NCBI RefSeq assembly: GCF_901827175.1
Contig: NZ_LR594664.1
Location: 361,300 to 425,299, forward strand
DNA length: 64,000 bases
Direction: 5' to 3'
Origin: Variovorax sp. RA8
Lineage (GTDB): Bacteria > Pseudomonadota > Gammaproteobacteria > Burkholderiales > Burkholderiaceae_C
Shown here: in pieces, positions 34,424-41,777 of the stretch
Numbering within the stretch: the stretch's first letter is position 1
Layout: each line of letters starts with the position of its first letter
Notes under the pieces: generated by a model
Told to the model about the DNA's origin: nothing
Seen by the model: the letters and a program-made list of their open reading frames with translations, nothing else
Database searches by the model: none
Position numbers and translations under genes: made by a program

Positions 34424-35295
34424 TGGTGCACCGCGCCCAGCAGGTTCCAGCCAGTCGCCTTCACGAACGCCGGGTAGTCCATCGGGGCCCCGATCCGTGC
34501 GTCTGCCGCGTTCGGCAGGATGTAGGCCCAGGCGCGGCCCGAGGCCTCGTCGTAGACCAGCTTGAAGAGGTGCGAAGGCACCCACACACGGTTCGCGCAG
34601 ATCGTGCGGCGCGGGGCGTTGAAGATCGGCCCCGAGAAGACGTACACATCGCCCCGGGCCCGGCGCACGTACTTGCGCACGTCGCTCTCGATCTTCGACC
34701 AGATCTTCCGGTTGTTGGTCTGGTCCTGTGGGACCATGTTCGACAGCGCGAACGACTGAGTCATCGATTCCGGATCAGGTTGATTGGCGGCGGGGGCAAG
34801 GTGCCCACGGTCCAGCCCACTACCACGATAGTCGTCGAGCTCGGCGCGCGCACCGCGCGGCAAGCGCGGATCAGGGAAGAACTGGTCGATGCGTTGCTCA
34901 TCCTTGGCATCTGCAATTTGCGCTCGGTTCAGCCTCTCGAAGGTCACCAGGGGGGTCTTGCTCAGCCCCGAGTAGAGGACAGCGAAGTGATTCGAGCAGA
35001 GCGCAACCGGCTTCCAGTCGGCGCTCACCGAAGCGACATTCAGGGGTGTCTTCTGAGGGAAAAGGCTCGCGCACGAGCTGAAGCCGCGGCCGCTGGGCAG
35101 GGCCACCGGTGCGGCGCCCTGGTCCTGGAACGCTGCACGCGCGTGCTTGGCGACCGCACCGGAGACCGCATGCTCGGCAGCGGCACCGATGCTCCACGCG
35201 CCAGCAACCTGGGAGGCAAGCGCCAACAGTGCGGCGCCTGCGAGATTCGCGGCGAAAGGCTTATGTTTGTAGGAAAACTGCATTGCGGAGAACAT
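34420..35295 (-). CDS. Secreted DNA/RNA non-specific endonuclease (NUC1)
   Basis: An N-terminal signal ('GAALLALASQVAGAWSIGAA') directs export. The mature part has the His-Me-finger nuclease signature: 'GSGLDRGHLAPAANQPDPES' with catalytic His in DRGH, then the metal-binding Asn/Glu region 'SNMVPQDQTNNRKIWSKIES'. Cys pairs ('SSCASLF', 'ALCSNHF') may form disulfides. Such enzymes degrade DNA outside the cytoplasm; one carried on a conjugative plasmid could clear competing DNA or modify the envelope during transfer. The latter is inference. Confidence 0.9.
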   Translation of the reverse strand: MFSAMQFSYKHKPFAANLAGAALLALASQVAGAWSIGAAAEHAVSGAVAKHARAAFQDQGAAPVALPSGRGFSSCASLFPQKTPLNVASVSADWKPVALCSNHFAVLYSGLSKTPLVTFERLNRAQIADAKDEQRIDQFFPDPRLPRGARAELDDYRGSGLDRGHLAPAANQPDPESMTQSFALSNMVPQDQTNNRKIWSKIESDVRKYVRRARGDVYVFSGPIFNAPRRTICANRVWVPSHLFKLVYDEASGRAWAYILPNAADARIGAPMDYPAFVKATGWNLLGAVHQ

Positions 35296-35351
35296 TTTCT
35301 CTCCACAATACAGGGCCCGCGCAGATTTCCGCTAGGGCACGCGCCGGAAAA

Positions 35352-35789
35352 CTAGTCTTCGCCTTCGGGCTTCGAACTTGTCAGCGCCCCAACCTGCGCA
35401 CCGAAGCGATCCAGAACACTCGCCCGACTCGCCACCCGTGGCGGCTGCTGCTCGAACTCGTAGTACCGAATGGCCTCTTCCACCAGAGCCTTTGTCGACG
35501 TGCCCGCCTCGAAGACTGTCCCGTGCACCTGGGCCCGTTCGGTGAGGACCGGCCACGCCGGTGCGGCCAGATCGTCAGGCGCGGCCAACGCAGCAGCCAA
35601 AGCTCGAAGCGCGGCAGCGACCACCGGCGGAACGTCACCACCGTTCAGATGCGCAACGGCCGCGAGGGCGTCAACGCGCCAGCCGGCCAGCGAGTTCTGA
35701 TCGTTCGATGGAATTTGATCCATGCCCGACAGTATCGGGGGTTTCGCCGCCGGCCGCGAGCGGGTGGGCACACCTGCGAGAAGCCTCAT
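35352..35789 (-). CDS. Hypothetical protein, 145 aa
   Basis: I do not recognise this protein. The ATG at 35789 overlaps the upstream stop as ATGA, so it is preferred over an ATG at 35723. Residues ~45-90 are Ala-rich helices, and the C-terminal part is acidic. There is no signal or membrane segment. It lies in the same minus-strand run as the methyltransferase and nuclease genes. Confidence 0.62.
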   Translation of the reverse strand: MRLLAGVPTRSRPAAKPPILSGMDQIPSNDQNSLAGWRVDALAAVAHLNGGDVPPVVAAALRALAAALAAPDDLAAPAWPVLTERAQVHGTVFEAGTSTKALVEEAIRYYEFEQQPPRVASRASVLDRFGAQVGALTSSKPEGED

Positions 35790-36040
35790 CGCGCCGCTCC
35801 AGCGGACTCCTCGGTCGTTACAGGAATACAGTGGCTCGTGCAAACGCAGCCCGATTTGCCTGCCAGCCAGACGACCGCGGTGTGCCCACTGAGGATCTGC
35901 GCCACGGTGCGGGTCTTGAACCGAACGAGCGGCGCGCCCTCGTACTCGAAATAGTCGACCTCGGTGCCAAGTGGCACACGTTCGTTGAAGGCGTCGACCT
36001 CGGCTTGAAGCCGCTTCTGGGCTTGAATTGCTCTGCTCAT
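35786..36040 (-). CDS. Hypothetical protein, 84 aa
   Basis: This short protein has an N-terminal charged helix ('IQAQKRLQAEVDAFNERVPL') followed by a small beta-rich part ('TEVDYFEYEGAPLVRFKTRT') and two Cys near the end. The pattern resembles small phage and plasmid proteins of about this size but no family is identified. It lies between the methyltransferase gene (15-bp gap) and the next gene (ATGA overlap), so all three are co-translated. Confidence 0.62.
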   Translation of the reverse strand: MSRAIQAQKRLQAEVDAFNERVPLGTEVDYFEYEGAPLVRFKTRTVAQILSGHTAVVWLAGKSGCVCTSHCIPVTTEESAGAAR

Positions 36041-36055
36041 TGGGTTTTCCGTCGC

Positions 36056-36892
36056 TCAGGCGGCGACGGCTTCTCGTAGTTGATATTGACCCGGCGCCGT
36101 GCGCTCGAAGGCGCTTGCATGACGCTGGAGGACCTGGCGCACCTTCGCGCGCCAGTGGGGATTCGCGGTCGGGCGCATCGCTTGGATCGAGCCGTAGATC
36201 TGCTCGAGGTCGGCGCAGCCGCCGAGGGCCCGGAGGATCTCGCGTACGACTGGGAACCAGACGCCACGGCTGTCGCGGCCGGCGGCCACCTTCTGCTTCC
36301 AGCGCCTGTCGATCGCTGCGATCTCCTGGGCTTCCCGATACAGCATGAATCCGTGCAGCCGCCGCTGGCGCTCCTTCGTGAAAGTCACGAAGCACAGGGG
36401 CAAGGACAGGCCCGGGAAAAGGTTGCGGGGGATCATCGACTGGCGGATGCTGAAGAGCGAATGGAAGCGCTCGACGCTGCTGCTGGTCTGCAGGATGTAC
36501 GCAGGCAAGATGAAGCCGGCCTGGCCGCCCTCCTCCAGAATCTCGTGCGACTTGCGTAGGAACGCGGCCACCGTCTCGGACTGGAAGGGCGGATTGCCGA
36601 TGACGGCCTGCACGCGCCCCAGTTCCTCGACCGAGACTTCGAGGAAATCGCCGACGATCACATGGCGCCCGGACGCGCGGCGCGCGCGATCGGCCTGGAC
36701 CGGGTCGATCTCGACGCCGACGACATCCAGCGAGTCAGGCAGCGCGCACAGGAATGCGCCGTCGCCGCAGGAGGGTTCCGCGACGCGATCGCCGGGCTGG
36801 AGCCATCCGAAAGCCTCTTCGACGATGCCCTCGGCCGCCCAAGCGGGGGTAAACCACTGATGCAGTGTTTGTTGGAGAGTAGGAGCGGTCAA
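36056..36892 (-). CDS. N6-adenine DNA methyltransferase with C-terminal winged helix
   Basis: Class I methyltransferase motifs are visible: SAM-binding 'DRVAEPSCGDGAFLCAL' (residues ~35-51) and the amino-methylase motif NPPF ('AVIGNPPFQSETVAAF'). The spacing is that of gamma-type adenine methylases. The last ~70 residues ('FPVVREILRALGGCADLEQI' onwards) resemble the winged-helix HARE-HTH domain often fused to restriction or modification enzymes. No restriction enzyme gene is adjacent. It could be an orphan methylase used for plasmid protection or regulation. The start is a TTG; no in-frame ATG is near. Confidence 0.85.
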   Translation of the reverse strand: MTAPTLQQTLHQWFTPAWAAEGIVEEAFGWLQPGDRVAEPSCGDGAFLCALPDSLDVVGVEIDPVQADRARRASGRHVIVGDFLEVSVEELGRVQAVIGNPPFQSETVAAFLRKSHEILEEGGQAGFILPAYILQTSSSVERFHSLFSIRQSMIPRNLFPGLSLPLCFVTFTKERQRRLHGFMLYREAQEIAAIDRRWKQKVAAGRDSRGVWFPVVREILRALGGCADLEQIYGSIQAMRPTANPHWRAKVRQVLQRHASAFERTAPGQYQLREAVAA

Positions 36893-37139
36893 TGGCGGAG
36901 TTCGTGAAACGTTTGTTCTCGCAGCAAAGATACGCTGCGAAGCCTCATTCGCGCTAGGACACCGCTAGATTCATTTTCATTTCTGTGCGATTCGCCTGTG
37001 CGCTCGGGCCCGTCTCCATTGGGCCCTTGCCGGCGCCGAACGGGATCATCCTAAGGCAGTGCAATTCCAGCACCATCGCCGCACCGCTTGCTCCTCAGGG
37101 CCGTACACGCAAAGGTGTTGAGCCCACGGCGTCAGGGGT

Positions 37140-37376
37140 TCAGATCGACAATGGATAGCGGCAGTCGAGCGCTTCAGCCTGCGCGAGGGTGAGCTTGACC
37201 ATGACGGGATCGATCGTGACGACATGGCCCGAGCCGCGCAGGCGCCGGGCGACGCGCGCGGCGGCCGAGCGCGGCAGCAGACGGCACTTGTGTCCGACCT
37301 GGGTACCGAAAGTGTGGCCAGGCCGATGAATGCGGACCTGGAAGAGCTTGCGGGTCTTGTACTTGGTGGTTGTCAT
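37140..37376 (-). CDS. Basic hypothetical protein, 78 aa
   Basis: This short, Arg/Lys-rich protein begins 'MTTTKYKTRKLFQVRIHRPG' with a central Ala/Arg helix; no family is recognised. It follows the DndC-like gene by 50 bp on the same strand. The upstream 247-bp gap before the methyltransferase gene shows no convincing reading frame. Confidence 0.5.
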   Translation of the reverse strand: MTTTKYKTRKLFQVRIHRPGHTFGTQVGHKCRLLPRSAAARVARRLRGSGHVVTIDPVMVKLTLAQAEALDCRYPLSI

Positions 37377-37426
37377 GCTGACCACGGTACAGGACCGACA
37401 CGCAAAGCGTAAGGGACAGCGGCCGA

Positions 37427-39364
37427 TCAGCCCATCGGGGCCGGCGCGCGTTCGTCCTCGTCCTCGTCCTTTGTCGCGAGATCGTCCTCGACACCGTCCT
37501 CCAGGAACATGTCGACACCGACCAGATCCACCAGCGCATCCTCGTCGAACAGCGCTGCCTGTGAAGCCTGCATCGAGGGCGTGACGGGCTCGGCTGCGGC
37601 CAATCCCTCGCGGCGCTGCTCTCCCATCATTTCGAGCAGGCGCTCGCGCTGCACCTCGCCGACCAGGCCCTGCCGCTGCATCCACTGGGTGCGTTGGGCA
37701 ATGGCGTGCCAGCGGCCGAGGCTCGCGTGCGAGGGCGACACAATGCCCATGCTCAAGTAGGTGCTCATGGCCTGGGTACGGTCGGTCTCGTCGTTGTGGT
37801 ACCGGGCTATGTACTCATCGGACATCAGCATCACGAAGTCGGCCGCGCCGTCCTCATCCACGTCGAACGCGTCCTCGGTGTCCCAGGCAGTCGTGAACTC
37901 GCCGCTGGAGATCTGCTTCGTCTCGAACCCGCAGGACTCGTGGAACATCTCGTGCGAGTGCGAGCGGATGCCGCTGGAGAGCATGCGATCGCGCTTCGGG
38001 TCGCCCGTGCGGCGATCGTCCTCCCAGGCCCGGCCGACATGGATCTTGCCGTACCTGGGCACGGGCGTACGCGGCAGCGGACCGGTGATCGGCGGATCGC
38101 TGAGGTGGCCGTCCATCACCTCGAAGAACACCTTCAGTGCGTGGAATGGCTTGTGGATGCCGTACATGCTCCACTGGGCGTCGATCGCGACGAGCTCGCG
38201 GAAGCCCATGATCGTGAAGCGCGGCGCGATGCCGGCCCGGGCCGCTGCGGCCTCTTCCCTTCGCTGCGCAGTGAGCGTATAACGAAGCAGATTCTCCAAC
38301 ATCGTCGGCGAATAGACGTCGGCGCCGACGGCCACATTTCCGTTCGCGTCGATAGTACGGCCCAAATAGTTCCTGCTGGTCCAGTCGTACTGCGTATTTG
38401 CGATGAAGTTGCGAAGTCTGTTCAGCGGCCGCATGAAGCCGTAGCGCTCCGGGTCCGACTCGATCATCTGCTCGGCGCTGCGATCGCTTTTCACTCGCAC
38501 GCACGTCCAGCAACCACTACGCGCTCCACATCCGCGCGGTTGCTTGGCAGCGTTCTCGGTCATGCGCATGTCGCCCACCACCGCACACGAGCTGCCGCCC
38601 GCGTCGCGATAGAACTGCAGCGTCTCGGAGAAATCCGAGTAGGTTTCGATCATTCCGGCCGAGGCGTACCCCAGGTATTCGAAGACCTCGTCAGCCGTCC
38701 AGTGGATGATGGGGCTCAGCCCGAGGCGCCCTTTTGCGTTCGTCCAGATCTCCGAGGCGCTCTCGCCACGCGCGCGGATGTTCGCTTCGCGGGTGGCCGA
38801 CTCATCCAGGCGCACGCCCGTCATCACGACAGGCTGGGCTGCAGTCTTGTCCTTGCGCAGTTCAGCAAAGACTTCGTCCATCAGACGATTTCCAGTGTCG
38901 ACCTTCCAGTCCTTGGAGCAATCCGCCGCCCCGGTGGGGAATGAGGGCAACGCGCGACCGCCGATCACGCGCACCGGCCAGGACGTGTAGAGGCTCGGCT
39001 TGCCCACGCGGATCTCCAGCGGCAGACCATGTTCGGAAGCGAACGCGCTCATCTTGGCCAGCTCGCCGTCGGCCAGCAAGCGCACGGCAGGCGACTCAAC
39101 GCCGGTGTCGGTGTGCACGACCAGCATCTGCGGTACGGGCAGACCGGCCTTGGTGCGTTCGACAGCGACGGTCAGCACCAGGCTCACCAGCACCGAGGAG
39201 TCCTTGCCCGAGCTCCAGCCCATGACCGTAGGCGAACCAGTGTCCATCAGGCCATCGATCACGCGCATGGCAGTCGCAGCCAACGAATGGAATTCCTCGA
39301 TCGCGGCGATGCGCCCTTCGATCGGGGAGATCGATGGGGCTTGAACTGTGGCGGGCTGTGTCAT
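37427..39364 (-). CDS. DndC-like PAPS-reductase-family protein, 645 aa
   Basis: The first ~300 residues form a PP-loop ATP-binding enzyme of the PAPS-reductase/DndC group: the SSGKDSS loop is at residues 51-57, with 'ADCSKDWKV' (Cys 149) later. Four Cys (260, 279, 285, 288) are spaced as in DndC proteins ('GCGARSGCWTCVRVKSDRSA'), where they hold an iron-sulfur cluster. A C-terminal ~340-residue extension of unknown type ends in an acidic tail. DndC acts in DNA phosphorothioation, but DndA, B, D and E are absent here, so this protein either depends on host partners or has another use. The ATG at 39364 is preferred over a TTG nine codons upstream. Confidence 0.85.
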   Translation of the reverse strand: MTQPATVQAPSISPIEGRIAAIEEFHSLAATAMRVIDGLMDTGSPTVMGWSSGKDSSVLVSLVLTVAVERTKAGLPVPQMLVVHTDTGVESPAVRLLADGELAKMSAFASEHGLPLEIRVGKPSLYTSWPVRVIGGRALPSFPTGAADCSKDWKVDTGNRLMDEVFAELRKDKTAAQPVVMTGVRLDESATREANIRARGESASEIWTNAKGRLGLSPIIHWTADEVFEYLGYASAGMIETYSDFSETLQFYRDAGGSSCAVVGDMRMTENAAKQPRGCGARSGCWTCVRVKSDRSAEQMIESDPERYGFMRPLNRLRNFIANTQYDWTSRNYLGRTIDANGNVAVGADVYSPTMLENLLRYTLTAQRREEAAAARAGIAPRFTIMGFRELVAIDAQWSMYGIHKPFHALKVFFEVMDGHLSDPPITGPLPRTPVPRYGKIHVGRAWEDDRRTGDPKRDRMLSSGIRSHSHEMFHESCGFETKQISSGEFTTAWDTEDAFDVDEDGAADFVMLMSDEYIARYHNDETDRTQAMSTYLSMGIVSPSHASLGRWHAIAQRTQWMQRQGLVGEVQRERLLEMMGEQRREGLAAAEPVTPSMQASQAALFDEDALVDLVGVDMFLEDGVEDDLATKDEDEDERAPAPMG

Positions 39365-39476
39365 CTCGAATCGGTCGTTGTGCCGATTCAAGATATCGAG
39401 CGAGGCTCAGATCGCGACGAAAGAATAAAGTCGCACGAACTCGCAGTTTTGTGGCTGCACTGCGAGCCGCTTCAGC

Positions 39477-39774
39477 TCAAAGAGCGTCCACTGGCTCGGA
39501 TACCGCAGTGCGCAAGGCCCAGCGAGCCTCGGCCTGTACGACAAGATGCTCCGCCGCCGAGAGCTCCCATAGAAGTCGGTGTGCGTCGAGCCGTAGGACT
39601 GGATCAGTCGTCTCCAGGCTCCTGCGCTACCTGGAAAACTCGAGCGAAGCCTGTATGTCGCGGCGGCGCCGGGAAGATGGGGCCTTTGACAACCGAAGTA
39701 GGTCCTTGAACTTCTGACAGACCGGCCCATAATTCTTTGCGATAGAAATAGCCGGTTGCTGGCGATTTCATCAT
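39477..39774 (-). pseudogene. Small gene broken by a +1 frameshift
   Basis: From the ATG at 39774 the product reads as a normal soluble protein ('SPATGYFYRKELWAGLSEVQ' and on) until a TGA at 39604. Another frame, shifted by one base near 39612-39618, continues with well-formed coding sequence ('LDAHRLLWELSAAEHLVVQA') to the stop at 39477. Joined, they give ~98 residues of unknown function. Bases 39365-39476 hold no clear gene. An overlapping minus-strand frame (39407-39730) also has fairly G/C-rich third positions but is less convincing. Sequencing error and true decay cannot be separated by eye. Confidence 0.45.
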
Positions 39775-39811
39775 CCCGGCACCACGCGCAGCCAAGTGAT
39801 GGGAGATTGCC

Positions 39812-41560
39812 ATGCTGACTGCACTTCGTAGTACAGCCTTCGCCTTCGCGGTCGCTCTTGCACTGGGTGCGCAGGCGCAACCCGACTTGCGTCTGCCTCC
39901 TCCTCCGCCCTCGCCAGGCGAGGCCAGTCCCGGCGGAACGCCTCTCGTGACCGACCCGGCCCTCGCATCGTTCGCGAATTACACAATCTATTTGCGGGGG
40001 ACGATCCCTTACTATCATGCGGATGCTCATCGCTATGACCCCGCGTACATCAATCCGCAGGGCCATAGCGTATTCTTAGACGCGCGCCTGGGTTTGAGCT
40101 TGAACTACCCACATGAAGTATCAATGCGGCGCACTGGGCCAGACAAGCCTCATCCGGTAGACATTGACGACTTTGCCGAATTCGTTGCGACACCTCCCTC
40201 GCGTTTTGAGGGAGCTGACCGAGGTCCTCCATTCATGCCTCCGGAACTGCTGGCCTATCGATGGACGGTCGAGGACGCCCGCCGACCTGAAACCTATCGC
40301 GCAACCGTTCTCAAAATGCGAGGTCAAGGCACAATCCACTACGCATCCTTCACCCTACCCAAACCAGGCCGATACAGGGTTCGACTTCAAGTGATCTTTG
40401 ATGGCGGCAGACAGGGCGAAAGCGTCAACGAGTTCGAGTTTCGGGAATGGTTCTTCGTATCGTTGGGTGACTCATCTGCTTCCGGCGAGGGAAATCCAAA
40501 GCGCGCGGGACACCCCGAGCCCTGGAGTCTGGCATGCGAAGTTACGACTCAAAACCTGGCCATAGCGAATGAGCCGAACATGGCCGCGGAGCCCGAGTGG
40601 GCGGAGCCGGAGGCTCATCGCTCGTGGACCTCCGGCCCAGCTTTAGCGGCGAAAGCTCTGAACCGCGTCTTCGCCCAGACGTGGTCACCTTCTGGCTCAG
40701 AAGACTCTAAACGACTGGACTTCGACAAAGTTATCTTTGCGTCTTTTGCTCGCAGCGGCGCAAAAACCTACACCGGTTTGATCGCAAGCCAGAAGGGGGC
40801 TGGAGATTTCATCGGAGCGGGTCAGATTGAGGAGGCACGACGTACTGCCGCGGGTCGACGCATCGATGTTCTCATGATAAATATCGGCGGCAATGATGCT
40901 GGCTTCTCGGGCGTCCTTAAGGACCTCATCCTTGAGAATGCGTCTGTTTTCAGGCTGTATCAAGTTTCTGATGCTGGCGCTCGTCGGGAAGCGCGGGAAA
41001 AGATTGAGAAATTCCTGGGGGTTAACTTACCTCCCGGGCAGGAGAGCGATTTTGACGGCACGCTTAACGCGTTGCGAGGGCAGATTGAAACGTTGCGACC
41101 CAGCGGCCTTGGCGACATCTACATTACCGGGTATCCAACAGGGCTCTTTCAGTACAGACGTCCAGACAGAACAATCGGTTATCGGAGCTGTGAGATATTC
41201 AGGTCTCGCAATTTCATGAATATCAGCACGGCCGATGCGGAGGCGATCACGCAGTGGGGCCGTCTTCTTAATGAAGCCATCAAGAAAAAGGCAACCGAGT
41301 TTGGATGGCGCTACATCGATGTTGAGTCCGATTTTGAGGGCCGCGGATATTGCGCGCCAGGTCCCGACCGATACTGGGTGCACGCACAAGAAAGCTGCCG
41401 ACGGCAAGGCGATTGGGACGGCACGATGCACCCCAACTGGAAAGGGCACTCGGCCTGGGGCCTTAGGTATTCTGAGGCAATCCGTCGTCACACCTTTCCA
41501 TTCGGCCCGAACAGGCCAATCCTTCCCCCGCCCGAGGACGAATTAGCGCCGGTGCGGTGA
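39812..41560 (+). CDS. Secreted SGNH hydrolase, 582 aa
   Basis: A Sec signal ('TAFAFAVALALGAQAQ') precedes a Pro-rich linker, an N-terminal ~180-residue beta-rich part and an SGNH/GDSL hydrolase domain. Motifs: block I 'FVSLGDSSASGEGNP' with catalytic Ser 221, block II-like 'FARSGAKT', block III 'INIGGNDAGF', and block V with Asp 536 and His 540 ('GTMHPN'). The likely substrate is an ester, perhaps a lipid or acylated polysaccharide. GGGAG lies just upstream of the ATG. Codon use is visibly less G/C-rich than its neighbours, suggesting recent acquisition. Confidence 0.88.
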   Translation: MLTALRSTAFAFAVALALGAQAQPDLRLPPPPPSPGEASPGGTPLVTDPALASFANYTIYLRGTIPYYHADAHRYDPAYINPQGHSVFLDARLGLSLNYPHEVSMRRTGPDKPHPVDIDDFAEFVATPPSRFEGADRGPPFMPPELLAYRWTVEDARRPETYRATVLKMRGQGTIHYASFTLPKPGRYRVRLQVIFDGGRQGESVNEFEFREWFFVSLGDSSASGEGNPKRAGHPEPWSLACEVTTQNLAIANEPNMAAEPEWAEPEAHRSWTSGPALAAKALNRVFAQTWSPSGSEDSKRLDFDKVIFASFARSGAKTYTGLIASQKGAGDFIGAGQIEEARRTAAGRRIDVLMINIGGNDAGFSGVLKDLILENASVFRLYQVSDAGARREAREKIEKFLGVNLPPGQESDFDGTLNALRGQIETLRPSGLGDIYITGYPTGLFQYRRPDRTIGYRSCEIFRSRNFMNISTADAEAITQWGRLLNEAIKKKATEFGWRYIDVESDFEGRGYCAPGPDRYWVHAQESCRRQGDWDGTMHPNWKGHSAWGLRYSEAIRRHTFPFGPNRPILPPPEDELAPVR

Positions 41561-41777
41561 GCAACTGCCACAACTGCCACCCCCCGCCCGGTTCCCGAAC
41601 AATGGGTAGCCAAATACTTGGCACGATCGGCCGCTCAAAGTAAGGTCTGCCGCAGCCTCCACCATCAGTCGCTCGAAGAAGGGCCGGTGGTGCGGCGAAC
41701 GGCGGGACAGGCGCTAGAGAAGAGGAGATGCATGGGGAGTTTCGCCCGGCACAGGCCGAGCGGTTGAACGAGGGGTT

